36,402 nucleotides of DNA from Bacillota bacterium. Lineage in GTDB: Bacteria; Bacillota; Sulfobacillia; DUSP01; JBFMCS01. Of this stretch, positions 23,190-31,841 are shown in pieces. The position numbers and the translations under genes were made by a program. Every line of letters begins with the position of its first letter. The stretch's first letter is position 1. The DNA lies in the NCBI GenBank assembly GCA_040754315.1, contig JBFMCS010000039.1, forward strand, positions 1-36,402, in the 5' to 3' direction. Under the pieces are notes generated by a model. The model made no database searches and was not told the origin of the DNA. It saw only the letters and a program-made list of their open reading frames with translations.

Positions 23190-23606
23190 ATGCTGGATTT
23201 CCCCAAGGCAAGCTTGGGAAAAAGGGTAGTGGCGGCCATAATTGACGGGCTCATTGCTGGATGTGTCAGTCTTGTCCCGGTGGTGGGAGGTGTGGCGGGT
23301 TTCGCCTACGTGCTCCTCAAGGACGGGTTCCTGGACGGGGCGAGCCCGGGCAAGAAGGCTATGGGTCTGAGAGTGGTGGAGGTTGGTTCCGGTGCTAGGG
23401 CTGCCTACGGAGAATCCATCAGGCGAAACCTGATCTTTGCCATTCCCAACCTCATTACCATCATTCCCTTAATAGGCGCGATAATCGCCCCGATCCTGGC
23501 ACTCCTAGTCTACCTCCTGGAACTCTATATCGCCTGGAGGGACCCCCGGGGTCGCAGGTACGGAGACCACATCGCCAGCACTCAGGTTGTGCCGGCTAGT
23601 GCCTGA
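23190..23606 (+). CDS. RDD family membrane protein
   Basis: A 138-residue protein with three hydrophobic segments (about 12-42 and two between 80 and 115). The RDD marks are ASLGKRVVAAIIDGL at the N-terminus, with the conserved Arg and Asp, and DGASPGKKAMGLRVV. GGAGGAGG lies 8 bases before the ATG. The family is common and its function poorly known; ion exchange has been reported for some members. Neighbours do not clarify the role. Confidence 0.88.
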   Translation: MLDFPKASLGKRVVAAIIDGLIAGCVSLVPVVGGVAGFAYVLLKDGFLDGASPGKKAMGLRVVEVGSGARAAYGESIRRNLIFAIPNLITIIPLIGAIIAPILALLVYLLELYIAWRDPRGRRYGDHIASTQVVPASA

Positions 23607-23828
23607 GGGGTGAAGCTATACGGTCCCGCGGGCAGTGACGGCCTGGGTTTCACCACCTGGGCACGCCTCTAGGACAAGCAGTATTTGCTTGCATCTCCCA
23701 GGAGGGAAAGTCGTGGGTGACGCTGAATACCCTAGGAACCGTCACAGGGACCGCTAACCGTTCCCCAAGCCATCCACCTCAAGGGCAACGTACCAGCGCA
23801 TCGCCCAAGGGGGGTTTCGTGGTCCAGC

Positions 23829-23848
23829 GATGTGCGCAGGCGCACATC
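23829..23848. promoter_or_regulatory. Perfect 9+9 bp inverted repeat, candidate enhancer site
   Basis: GATGTGCGC-AG-GCGCACATC. It lies about 100-120 bp upstream of the two sigma-54-type promoters that precede livG, the distance at which activators of this class bind. The PAS/sigma-54 activator encoded at the end of the same unit (31842-33626), with a Fis-type HTH, is the natural candidate to bind it. The palindrome is seen; the binding is inferred. Confidence 0.65.
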
Positions 23849-23949
23849 TCCCTTGCCGGGCCGCACAGGGCGAGGGAAAGGGCGGAACCTGCCATCATGG
23901 GCAAGGGGTATCTAGCGGCTACGCATGTTTTCGGTGGGCCCGGTCCCTG

Positions 23950-23966
23950 CTGGTATGCTTCTTGCT
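23950..23966 (+). promoter_or_regulatory. Sigma-54 promoter P1 upstream of livG
   Basis: CTGGTATG-CTTC-TTGCT keeps the invariant GG-N10-GC spacing and fits the TGGYAYR-N4-TTGCW consensus at every specified position. Transcription would start near 23977, about 50 bases before livG. Confidence 0.72.
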
Positions 23967-23975
23967 CAGTATGTG

Positions 23976-23992
23976 CTGGGGTTGTGTTTGCT
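23976..23992 (+). promoter_or_regulatory. Second sigma-54-like promoter P2 upstream of livG
   Basis: CTGGGGTTGTGTTTGCT also has GG-N10-GC and a perfect TTGCT -12 element, with a weaker -24 element than P1. It lies 26 bp downstream of P1, and its start would be near 24003, just before the livG ribosome site. It may be a backup promoter or a chance match. Confidence 0.45.
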
Positions 23993-24025
23993 CCCTCTCC
24001 AGTGATACCCCGAGGAGGCGAAACG

Positions 24026-24748
24026 GTGCAGGTTCTTGGCATCAACGGTGTCACCAGGTACTTTGGAGGGCTCCCCGCTGTCAGGGACGTGAGCTTCTCA
24101 GTGGGCGCCAACGAGATCGTGGGCCTCATAGGGCCAAACGGCGCTGGGAAGACAACCCTTCTGAACTGCGTGTCGGGGATCCACAAACCCACCGCTGGCT
24201 CCATCCGCATGATGGACCGGGAGATAACCAGGCTCAAGCCCCACCAGGTCTGCCGGGCGGGTATTGGCAGGACCTTTCAGATCCCCAGGCCCTTCCACCG
24301 CATGACGGTAGAGGAGAATGTCCGGGTGGCCCAGGGTTCGAGCCGGAAGCCCCCAAGCCGCTACATGGAGTTGGTGGGTCTTGTTCCATACAAGGCCACT
24401 TGGGCGGACAGGCTCACCTTCCACCAGCGGCGCAAGCTGGAGGTGGCCAGGGCCCTGGCGGTTGAACCACGCCTGCTCTTGCTGGACGAGGTAATGGCAG
24501 GCCTGAACCCAACGGAGACCGAGGAGATGGTGGGACTTGTTCGCACGGTCAGGGAGGAGACAGGGGTCTCCATCCTCTGGGTGGAGCACGTGATGAGGGC
24601 AGTGATGGAGTGTGCGGACCGCTTGGTTGTCCTCCACCAGGGCCAGAAGCTCACGGAAGGGGCGCCCGCAGACATCGCCAGGGACGAGCGAGTGATCGAG
24701 GTGTACCTGGGGGAGAGATATCACTTCAAGGATGAGATCACATGCTGA
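24026..24748 (+). CDS. livG: Branched-chain-type ABC transporter ATP-binding protein (LivG-like)
   Basis: 240 residues. GTG 24026 is the start: GAGGAGG is 7 bases upstream and the product then begins like other LivG proteins; the long frame upstream covers the promoter region. Walker A is GPNGAGKTT (36-44) and Walker B LLLLDEV with D154/E155. The signature motif is unusual: LTFHQ (130-134) where LSxGQ is expected, though the following RRKLEVARAL helix is normal. It powers import together with LivF, LivH, LivM and the LivK-like lipoprotein. The gene overlaps livF by 7 bases. Transcription probably starts at the sigma-54-type promoters just upstream. Confidence 0.9.
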   Translation: MQVLGINGVTRYFGGLPAVRDVSFSVGANEIVGLIGPNGAGKTTLLNCVSGIHKPTAGSIRMMDREITRLKPHQVCRAGIGRTFQIPRPFHRMTVEENVRVAQGSSRKPPSRYMELVGLVPYKATWADRLTFHQRRKLEVARALAVEPRLLLLDEVMAGLNPTETEEMVGLVRTVREETGVSILWVEHVMRAVMECADRLVVLHQGQKLTEGAPADIARDERVIEVYLGERYHFKDEITC

Positions 24749-25449
24749 AGGTTGATTCCCTTGACGTAGCCTACGACGGCCTCCAGGCGCTGTACTCCGT
24801 CTCCATGGAGGTGCAGGAGGGGGAGTTCCTTGCCCTGGTGGGGAGTAATGGGGCGGGCAAGTCCACGCTCCTGAACGCGGTGGCGGGCATGCTCCGTCCA
24901 ATCGCAGGGGGCATCTACCTGGACGGCCAGCGCATTGACGGGCTTTCCCCCCACCGCATCGTCGATATGGGAATCTCTCTCATCCCAGAGGGGAAGTGGG
25001 TGTTCCCGCAGATGAATGTGTTGGAGAACCTGCTCATGGGAGCCTACCCCTCTAAGGCCAGGGCTGGGACGCACGAGAGGCTGGAGGAGGTGTTCCATTA
25101 CTTCCCCAGGCTCAAGGAAAGGCAGAAGCAACAGGCCCAGACCCTCAGCGGAGGGGAGCTCCAGATGCTTGTGATCGGGCGTGCCCTCATGGCCAGGCCC
25201 CGCTTGCTCATCCTGGATGAACCCTCTCTCGGCCTGGCCCCCAGGCTGGTGCTGGAGATATTCCAGATCCTCCGCTGCCTGCACCGAGAGAGCGGGATCA
25301 GTGTCATCCTGGCAGAGCAGAACGTCTACCGTGCCCTCCAGATGGCCGGAAGGGGCCTGGTCCTGGAGAACGGCAGGGTGGTGATGGACGGGCCTGCCAG
25401 CTCCATCCTGGAGGATGAGTCGATAGTTCGCAAGTACCTGGGCATGTAA
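24742..25449 (+). CDS. livF: Branched-chain-type ABC transporter ATP-binding protein (LivF-like)
   Basis: 235 residues, typical LivF length. Walker A GSNGAGKST (34-42), signature LSGGE (135-139) and Walker B LLILDEPSLGLAP (D159/E160) are all regular, in contrast to the partner LivG. ATG 24742 overlaps the livG stop (ATGCTGA), implying coupled translation and equal amounts. The PEGKWVFPQMNVLENLLMGAY segment is characteristic of LivF. Confidence 0.93.
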   Translation: MLKVDSLDVAYDGLQALYSVSMEVQEGEFLALVGSNGAGKSTLLNAVAGMLRPIAGGIYLDGQRIDGLSPHRIVDMGISLIPEGKWVFPQMNVLENLLMGAYPSKARAGTHERLEEVFHYFPRLKERQKQQAQTLSGGELQMLVIGRALMARPRLLILDEPSLGLAPRLVLEIFQILRCLHRESGISVILAEQNVYRALQMAGRGLVLENGRVVMDGPASSILEDESIVRKYLGM

Positions 25450-25461
25450 ATACGGGAATCG

Positions 25462-25480
25462 CCTCGCCCTCGAGGCGAGG
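25462..25480. promoter_or_regulatory. Intercistronic hairpin between livF and livK
   Basis: A perfect 7-bp stem CCTCGCC / GGCGAGG with loop CTCGA and no T-run. It could be an RNA-processing or stabilising hairpin that lets the binding-protein mRNA reach a higher level than the ATPase mRNA, as is common for ABC importers. Confidence 0.4.
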
Positions 25481-25518
25481 ACGGTGACGATAGACAGAAA
25501 AGGAGGAGGGGATGGGAT

Positions 25519-26754
25519 TTGACACGCAAGAAGAACTGGCGTCTTGGCCTGGTTTCCATTATGGTGGTTTTCTTGGTTGGTTCGCTCCTGGCCGGATGCG
25601 GGGGCGCGCCCCAGCCGGCGGATCCGGCGGATGAGGAGCCCAAGGCTCCCATCAAGATAGGTGTATCCACCCCGTTGTCTCCCCCGGCTGACTACAAGGC
25701 AGGGGAGATCAACCTGAACACCGTAAAACTCGCAGTGAAACATATCAATGATGCCGGCGGGGTCCTGGGCCGTACCGTTGAGATCGTGGAGGGTGACGAC
25801 CAGGGAGACACCGCTGCTGGTGTCAGTCTCGTCCAGAAAATGGTGAATGAGGACAAGGTCAGCGCCATCGTGGGGGTGTGGCACGGGTCCGTGGCACTGG
25901 CCCAGGCCACGGCTGCCACGGACCTGGAAGTGCCAATAATGATGCACTATAGCTGGCCCGACGAGATTACCGCCATGCACTCGGACTACGTGTTCCGCAC
26001 CAGCCCCTACAACTCTCAGATCGCCCTTCTCCTGATGCCCTTCATCAAGAGCCAGGGCTACAAGACCGTTGCGGTAATGGCTGAGGACAGTGCCTATGGC
26101 ATCGGCTTCGCCGACGGCATGGTAGCGGCGGCCGAAGGGTCAGGTGTTGAAGTGATAAAGAGGGTCTTCCCCGCGCAGTCGGTGGACCTGACACCCCAGC
26201 TCCTGGAACTCAAGGCCATGAGTCCCAAGCCTGACCTCCTGATCGTGGCCGCTGTCTACCAGCCCATGTACCTCATTCCCAAGCAGGCTTTGGAGGTTGG
26301 GCTGGCGCCTGAGTGTGACGTCATGGCTGGCTGGGACTACCCTGGCTGGTCCCCGGAGTGGTGGGAGACGGTAGGTGAGGCGGGCATAGGCGTCATGTAC
26401 CCGACATTCCAGTCGAAGGAACTGGCTCTCACCACCCTAGGTGAGACATTCAAGGCTTCCTTCAACGAAGCCTATGGTCACGAGCCACCCATCTACGCGT
26501 ACTTCCTGTATGACCAGGTGATGATGCTGGCCGAGGCCATGGAGACAGCGGGCACGGATGAACCCAAGGCCGTGGCAGCCGCCCTCAAGGACATAACCTT
26601 CGAGGGCACCACAGGCACGGTGACCTTCGAGAGCGTTGATGAGCCTGGCAGCCCCATATGGAACCAGTGGCTGGGGCACCAGATCTTCATCATCCAGTTC
26701 ACAGCTGAGGGCCAGACTCAGGATGAGGCCTCCATAGCCTACAAGAGCAAGTAA
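25519..26754 (+). CDS. livK: ABC transporter substrate-binding lipoprotein (LivK-like)
   Basis: 411 residues, periplasmic-binding-protein fold of the branched-chain amino acid type. TTG 25519 is preceded by AGGAGGAGGGG. The signal sequence ends in the lipobox LLAGC (Cys27), followed by a Pro/Asp/Glu linker. The mature part begins IKIGVSTPLSPPADYKAGE and contains the family block EIVEGDDQGDTAAGVSLVQKMVNEDKVSAIVGVWHG. Many aromatic residues in the second lobe (GWDYPGWSPEWWETVG) suggest a bound aromatic or quaternary-amine ligand rather than leucine. The neighbouring MttB and ThDP enzyme genes support a non-standard substrate. Ligand unknown. Confidence 0.9.
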   Translation: MTRKKNWRLGLVSIMVVFLVGSLLAGCGGAPQPADPADEEPKAPIKIGVSTPLSPPADYKAGEINLNTVKLAVKHINDAGGVLGRTVEIVEGDDQGDTAAGVSLVQKMVNEDKVSAIVGVWHGSVALAQATAATDLEVPIMMHYSWPDEITAMHSDYVFRTSPYNSQIALLLMPFIKSQGYKTVAVMAEDSAYGIGFADGMVAAAEGSGVEVIKRVFPAQSVDLTPQLLELKAMSPKPDLLIVAAVYQPMYLIPKQALEVGLAPECDVMAGWDYPGWSPEWWETVGEAGIGVMYPTFQSKELALTTLGETFKASFNEAYGHEPPIYAYFLYDQVMMLAEAMETAGTDEPKAVAAALKDITFEGTTGTVTFESVDEPGSPIWNQWLGHQIFIIQFTAEGQTQDEASIAYKSK

Positions 26755-26762
26755 GCCCGGGC

Positions 26763-26792
26763 GGGGGCCGGGGAATACCCGGCCCCCCTTTT
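26763..26792 (+). terminator. Intrinsic terminator or attenuator between livK and livH
   Basis: A 10-bp GC stem GGGGGCCGGG / CCCGGCCCCC with loop GAATA, followed by CTTTT. It lies within the operon just after livK. Partial read-through would give much more binding protein than permease; full termination would require a separate promoter for livH, and none is seen in the short gap. Confidence 0.85.
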
Positions 26793-26814
26793 GGACAACT
26801 CCGGAGGTATGGTC

Positions 26815-27693
26815 ATGTACACACTAGACTTCATCCTTGAAGTCTTGGCCAGGGGATTAGGGATTGGAATGGTCTATGCCCTGATGGGGCTGGGCCTGAC
26901 GCTAATCTTCGGGGTCATGCGCATCATCAACTTCGCCCAGGGTGAGTTCTACATGCTGGGAGGCTACGCCACCTACTTCCTCATGGTGTCCTTCGGCGTG
27001 CCCTTTATAGCTGCGCTGCCCCTCTCCATGGTGGCGGTGTTCCTGGTGGGCATCCTGGTTGAGGGGCTCCTCCTTAGCCCCACCAGGACAGGGAACGTGG
27101 GGAGCGCCATGGAGTACAGCCTGATCATCACCTTTGCCTTGAGCCTCTTTCTGCAGAAACTCGCCATCATACTGTTCGGCCCGTTCTACCGCAAGGTCCC
27201 AGACTACCTGCCTGGAAACGTGGGCCTTGGGCCTCTACGCGTCCCGGGGAACACCTTTGTGGCTATGGTGGTCTCCGGCCTCCTGATCCTCGCAGTCACC
27301 CTCTACCTGAGCAGGACCTGGAGGGGCAGGAGCTGGAGGGCCATGGCCCAGTGCCTCAACGGGGCCTCCATATCGGGGGTGCCCACAGCTAGGGAGAGCA
27401 GCCTAGTATTCGGTCTTTCAACGGCGCTGGCCGCAGCGGCCGGCGCGGTGCTCATCCCTGTGACCCTGGTATTCCCCAACGTTGGAACATCCCCCTTGAT
27501 CAAGGGTTACCAGATAATCGCCATTGGAGGGCTTGGCTCGGTACCGGGGAGCCTCATCGGAGGGCTCCTCCTGGGAGTGGTGGAGACCTACGGATCCATC
27601 TTCATTTCCTCCGCCTACAGGGACCTGTACGGTTTCGGCCTGCTCATCCTGTTCCTGTTATTCAGACCCCGCGGCCTGTACGGCCAGGCCTAG
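26815..27693 (+). CDS. livH: Branched-chain-type ABC transporter permease (LivH-like)
   Basis: 292 residues, about eight transmembrane segments. ATG 26815 is preferred over two in-frame upstream starts because GGAGG (26803-26807) is 7 bases before it. The family block GLTLIFGVMRIINFAQGEFYMLGGYA is near the N-terminus, and the cytoplasmic coupling loop SWRAMAQCLNGASISGV is recognisable, although the usual 'RA.a.n...A' pattern is slightly altered. Pairs with LivM as the membrane channel. Confidence 0.92.
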   Translation: MYTLDFILEVLARGLGIGMVYALMGLGLTLIFGVMRIINFAQGEFYMLGGYATYFLMVSFGVPFIAALPLSMVAVFLVGILVEGLLLSPTRTGNVGSAMEYSLIITFALSLFLQKLAIILFGPFYRKVPDYLPGNVGLGPLRVPGNTFVAMVVSGLLILAVTLYLSRTWRGRSWRAMAQCLNGASISGVPTARESSLVFGLSTALAAAAGAVLIPVTLVFPNVGTSPLIKGYQIIAIGGLGSVPGSLIGGLLLGVVETYGSIFISSAYRDLYGFGLLILFLLFRPRGLYGQA

Positions 27694-27707
27694 GCGTGGA
27701 GGTGCTC

Positions 27708-28658
27708 ATGAAGGGGAAACAACTTCTCGTAGCCGCATCCATCGCGGCCATTGGCTTGTTCCCGCTGCTTTTTCCCCTCCCCAGGTGGATCTACATGTTC
27801 ACGCTGGCCTTCTACTACATCATCATGGCCTCCAGCTGGAACGTGATAATGGGGTTCACGGGGCTGTTTTCCTTTGCCCACACCGCCCTTGCGGCCATAG
27901 GCGGCTACACCTCCGTGCTGCTAGCCCTGCACTTGGGACTCACCCCGTGGCTTGGACTCCTGGCGGCAGGCATCTTTGCAGCCCTCTTCAGCCTGTTCCT
28001 GGGCATGCTGTGCCTCAGGCTCCACGGCTTCTACCTCTGCCTGGTGACCTGGGCCTTCGCCGAGATAGCCGCGGGTGTGCTGAAGGTCGAGTACAAGTGG
28101 TCCGGGGGGACCATGGGGCTCACAGCCCCAGGGCTGTTCCCCCGTGGCCAGCAGCTCTTGCCCAACTACTACCTGGGCCTTGTCCTGGCGGTGCTCTGCG
28201 TTGTGTTCGCCTGGGCCATTTACCGGTCAAGGATAGGCCTTTACCTGAGGTCCCTACGGGACGACCCCCTGGCCAGTGAGGCCTTGGGCGTTGACACAAC
28301 CTTCTGGAAGGTATTCTCTTTCACGGTGTGCGGGTTCTGGGCCGGCGTTGGCGGGGCTTTCTTCGGCAACTTCATCGGAGTGGTAGACCCATCCATGGGC
28401 TCCCTGTCCAACATGGGCATGGTGATCCTCATGGTAATCATGGGCGGCATAGGCACCATTCACGGGCCTATCCTGGGGGCGCTCTTCGTCGTGGCGCTCT
28501 CGGAGGTCCTCCGGGGCGAACTTGCGGCCATGAGCGTCTTTATCTTCGCCATCCTCATGATCCTTACCATGAGGTTCTTCAGGGGAGGTTTCGCCGAGGC
28601 CATAGATGCCCTGCAAAGACGCCGGGCGCACGGAGGTACCCTGCCCAGGCCCGGGTGA
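27708..28658 (+). CDS. livM: Branched-chain-type ABC transporter permease (LivM-like)
   Basis: 316 residues, polytopic. ATG 27708 with GGAGG close before it. Family blocks: SSWNVIMGFTGLFSFAHTALAAIGGYTSVLL near the N-terminus, the coupling loop SLRDDPLASEALGVDTTFWKV, and MGGIGTIHGPILGALFV toward the end. It follows livH by 14 bases. The C-terminus ends in a short polar tail after the last transmembrane segment. Confidence 0.92.
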   Translation: MKGKQLLVAASIAAIGLFPLLFPLPRWIYMFTLAFYYIIMASSWNVIMGFTGLFSFAHTALAAIGGYTSVLLALHLGLTPWLGLLAAGIFAALFSLFLGMLCLRLHGFYLCLVTWAFAEIAAGVLKVEYKWSGGTMGLTAPGLFPRGQQLLPNYYLGLVLAVLCVVFAWAIYRSRIGLYLRSLRDDPLASEALGVDTTFWKVFSFTVCGFWAGVGGAFFGNFIGVVDPSMGSLSNMGMVILMVIMGGIGTIHGPILGALFVVALSEVLRGELAAMSVFIFAILMILTMRFFRGGFAEAIDALQRRRAHGGTLPRPG

Positions 28659-28688
28659 GAGTACTCAAGGCTAAAGGAGGCAGCAGGA

Positions 28689-30296
28689 GTGGCTAGCGCA
28701 GCATCAGCCATAGTCAGGCAGCTTGAGAGGCTGGGTGTGGAAGTTGTCTTTGGCCTGCCCGGGGTTCACACCATGGAAGTCTATGACGCGCTCCTGGAGA
28801 GCCCCATCAGGCACATCCTGGCAAGGCATGAGCAGGGCGCCGGTTTCATGGCCGATGGGTATTCCAGGGCCAGCGGGAAGCCCGGAGTCTGTCTCCTCAT
28901 CACAGGCCCGGGGCTCACCAATGCCGCCACAGCCCTGGGGACCGCCTGGGCGGATTCCGTGCCCTTGCTAGTCATCACCAGCCAGGTTCCCATGGGCTTC
29001 CGCGACCAGCACAAGGGCTACCTCCATGACCTTTGGAACTCCCACCTCTTCACCTCGTGCCTTGCCAAGGAGACCCGGAGAGTGGATACCCCGTCGGGCC
29101 TGTCCCAGGCGGTGGCCGACCTTTATCATGCCTGCCAGGATGGCAGGCCACGCCCGGTTCACCTGGAGGTTCCCCTGGATGTGCTGGGGGCGCCCATTGA
29201 AGAGGATGCCCCCAGGGAGAAGCCCCAGGAAAAGTGGCCTTCGCCCAGTCCCGAACGAGTCTTCCAGGCCCGCGAGATGCTCCAGAACGCCCGCCGCCCG
29301 CTGGTAGTGGTAGGGGGGGGAGCCGCCGGGGCAACCTCCCAGGTGATGGCCTTGGCGGAGACCCTGGAGTGCCCCGTGGTGAGTACCACCGCGGGCAAGG
29401 GGGTGCTCCCCGAGGACCACAGGCTTTCCCTGGGAGCGCGCCTGCAGGTGCCCAGCATGCAAAGGCTCCTGGAAGAGGCCGATACGCTGCTGGTGGTGGG
29501 CTCGGATCTGGCCCCCACCGACTTCTGGGCCCGGGTCCCGGCGGTGAAGGGTTCCGTGGTCTACGTGGACATCGACGCCGGCAACTTTTCGAGGAACCTC
29601 TTTGCCACTGTTGGGCTAAGGGGGGATGCCCCCCGGGTGCTCTCGGAACTCCTGAGGGGGCTTGGGCAGAGGCACCCGGACACCTTCTGGACCCACCGGG
29701 TATCCCAGGCGCTGGCCGAGTCCAGCCGTGAACTCCCAGCCATCATGGGACTGCCCCAGGGCACCGGCTGGGCCCGGGATTGCCTCAGCGCCCTCAGGGA
29801 AGCCCTCCCCAGGGAGGGCATTCTCTGCGCCGACATGACCACCCTTGCCTACATAGCCGTGAGCGAGTTTCCAGTCTACCATCCCTCGCGGTTCCTTCAC
29901 CCGGCAGGGTTCGGGACCCTGGGGTACGCGCTCCCGGCTGCCCTGGGAGCCAAGATAGCCCGGCCAGACCTGCCTGTGGTGGCCCTCACAGGTGACGGCG
30001 GCTTCCAGTTCACCATGGAGGAGCTGGGCACCGCGGTCCAGGAGCGCACCGGGGTTCCCATCATCGTGGTGAACAACGCTGGCTACGGCGAGATAAGGAG
30101 GCAGCAAGGGAGGCGTCACCCCGGTAAGACCATGGCCGTGGACCTGGTCAATCCCGACTTTGGGCTGCTGGCGTCGGCCTACGGCATGCCCTACTCCAGC
30201 GCTGTCACCCCTGAGCAGCTGGGGGAGTGCCTCAAAGAGGCATTGTGCGATTCCCTGCCCACCCTGATCGAGCTGAAGGCAGCAGTGGGTGTCTAG
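28689..30296 (+). CDS. ThDP-dependent decarboxylase/acetolactate synthase-like enzyme
   Basis: 535 residues with the three-domain layout of the acetolactate synthase superfamily. Catalytic Glu48 is in ARHEQGAGFMADGYSRA. The ThDP/Mg motif begins G435-D436-G437 and ends at N462/N463 (VVNN). The opening VFGLPGVHTMEVYDAL, with 'GVHT', is like 5-guanidino-2-oxopentanoate decarboxylases (AruI) rather than true biosynthetic acetolactate synthases, and no regulatory subunit is present. Start GTG 28689 with AGGAGG 9 bases before. It lies between an amino-acid-type ABC importer and a methyltransferase gene, so a 2-oxo acid made from the imported compound is a reasonable substrate; the specific one is unknown. 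Confidence 0.85.
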   Translation: MASAASAIVRQLERLGVEVVFGLPGVHTMEVYDALLESPIRHILARHEQGAGFMADGYSRASGKPGVCLLITGPGLTNAATALGTAWADSVPLLVITSQVPMGFRDQHKGYLHDLWNSHLFTSCLAKETRRVDTPSGLSQAVADLYHACQDGRPRPVHLEVPLDVLGAPIEEDAPREKPQEKWPSPSPERVFQAREMLQNARRPLVVVGGGAAGATSQVMALAETLECPVVSTTAGKGVLPEDHRLSLGARLQVPSMQRLLEEADTLLVVGSDLAPTDFWARVPAVKGSVVYVDIDAGNFSRNLFATVGLRGDAPRVLSELLRGLGQRHPDTFWTHRVSQALAESSRELPAIMGLPQGTGWARDCLSALREALPREGILCADMTTLAYIAVSEFPVYHPSRFLHPAGFGTLGYALPAALGAKIARPDLPVVALTGDGGFQFTMEELGTAVQERTGVPIIVVNNAGYGEIRRQQGRRHPGKTMAVDLVNPDFGLLASAYGMPYSSAVTPEQLGECLKEALCDSLPTLIELKAAVGV

Positions 30297-30370
30297 GGCC
30301 TAGCCCCGCCAGGCGCACTCACAAGGTCCAACCTGGGGCAACCCAGAAACTCCCAAGCGGAGGTCTTCCC

Positions 30371-31774
30371 ATGCTTTCACCAGCTTCTGTACTGGATGAA
30401 GGGCAACTTGAGGCCATAAGCAACACCTCCCTGAGAATCCTGGAAAGGGTGGGCGTGACCGTGCATGAACCCGAGGCACTGAGCCTTCTGGAGAAGGCCG
30501 GCGCCAGGGTGGATTGGCCCAGGTCCAGGGCTACCATTCCCCACAGGCTCGTCTCCGAGGCCCTTTGCCAATCCAGCCCCGTCGTGAGCCTCTACTGGCG
30601 GGACGGCTCCCGCAAACTGGAGGTGGGGGGTGACAACGTCTACTTCGGCACCATAGGATTCCCCACGGCGGTTGTAGACTGGTCAAGTGGCAGTTACCGC
30701 CTAAGCCCAACCTCCGCCGACCTCCAGGAAGCGGTGAGGGTAGCGGACATGATGGAGAACGTCGACTTCATCATGCCCCCGGCCTCCTTGTCTGACTGCC
30801 CCGCGGGCAGGATGGACCGCCACCAGTGGATGATATCCTTTCTGGGCAGCGAAAAGCACATCGTTAACCAGACCTTCGGCAGGCAAGGCGCCCAGGCAGC
30901 CCTGGCAATGGCCCGCGTGTTGGGTGGGAAGGCTGCCCTTTCAAGGCCCTTCCTCACATTCCTGGTATCCGTCACCAGCGCACTCACCCTCCGGCAGGAC
31001 GCGGCGGAGACCATTCTTGAGGGGGCCAGGGCGGGGGTGCCCCTGTGCATCTACTCAGGACCCATGGCCGGGGCCACCTCCCCTGTCACCCTGGCGGGGA
31101 CCCTGGCCCAGGGCAACGCTGAGGCCCTCGCCGGTATCGTGCTGGCGAAGGTGTCTAACCCTGGTGTTCCCGTGATATACGGGAGCTGGACCCGGGCCAT
31201 GGACATGAAGTATGCCAACGTGGCCTTTGGCAGCCCGGAGTTCGCCCTGCTGCGAGTTGCCAGTTGCCAGCTGGCCAAGCACTACGGGCTTCCCTCGGCT
31301 GGCGGGGGGATTCTATGTGATTCAAAGGTACCTGACGCGCAGTTCGCCTACGAGAAGATGATGACGGCCCTTCTCCCTGCCATGGCCCGCATGAACATGA
31401 TCGTGGGCATGGGACTGGTGGGGCATGAGAACGTGCTCAGCCTGGAGGGCCTGGTGATAGACAACGAGATCGCCGGGTATGTCCGGCGGGCTCTTCAAGG
31501 GGTGTCCGTGGACGAGGAGAGGCTTGCCTTCGACCTCATTGAGAGACTGGGCCCCGGGGGCCAGTTCCTCGCGGAGGACCACACCCTCCGCCACTTCCGC
31601 CAGGAGCTGTGGGTGCCGGACCTCACCAACCGCGAGGGCCATGTACTCTGGCTTCAGGGCGGTTCCAGGGACATCAGGGACAGGGCCAGGGAGAGGATCC
31701 AGGAGTGCCTCTCCGGGTGGGAGGCTCCCCGTGTGCCGGCCGGGGCGGTCCAGGAGATGGCCCGGTTTCTTTGA
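30371..31774 (+). CDS. MttB-family (non-pyrrolysine) methylamine/betaine methyltransferase
   Basis: 467 residues of the trimethylamine methyltransferase superfamily (TIM barrel). ATG 30371 has GGAGGTC upstream. There is no in-frame TAG anywhere, so it is a pyrrolysine-free member, like those known to demethylate glycine betaine, proline betaine or carnitine onto a corrinoid protein. Visible blocks: a helical N-terminal region (LRILERVGVTVHEPEALSLLEKAGARVD), SGPMAGATSPVTLAGTLAQGNAEALAG, and late GMGLVGHENVLSLEGLVIDNEI. Neither a corrinoid protein nor a MtbA-like or RamA-like partner is in the window. Lying behind an ABC importer and before a sigma-54 activator, it probably acts on the imported quaternary amine. 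Confidence 0.88.
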   Translation: MLSPASVLDEGQLEAISNTSLRILERVGVTVHEPEALSLLEKAGARVDWPRSRATIPHRLVSEALCQSSPVVSLYWRDGSRKLEVGGDNVYFGTIGFPTAVVDWSSGSYRLSPTSADLQEAVRVADMMENVDFIMPPASLSDCPAGRMDRHQWMISFLGSEKHIVNQTFGRQGAQAALAMARVLGGKAALSRPFLTFLVSVTSALTLRQDAAETILEGARAGVPLCIYSGPMAGATSPVTLAGTLAQGNAEALAGIVLAKVSNPGVPVIYGSWTRAMDMKYANVAFGSPEFALLRVASCQLAKHYGLPSAGGGILCDSKVPDAQFAYEKMMTALLPAMARMNMIVGMGLVGHENVLSLEGLVIDNEIAGYVRRALQGVSVDEERLAFDLIERLGPGGQFLAEDHTLRHFRQELWVPDLTNREGHVLWLQGGSRDIRDRARERIQECLSGWEAPRVPAGAVQEMARFL

Positions 31775-31841
31775 CCGGGCGAACCCCAGGACTCCCTGGA
31801 GGGGAAGCCTTGACTGTGAACGAAGAGAGGGGGGTGAGGGT

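Noticed and set aside
24721-25980. 419-codon minus-strand frame across livF and livK
   Set aside because: Antisense to two certain ABC transporter genes and crosses their intergenic hairpin.
30371-31774. Pyrrolysine-containing MttB
   Set aside because: The frame has no in-frame TAG, so it is a pyrrolysine-free member.
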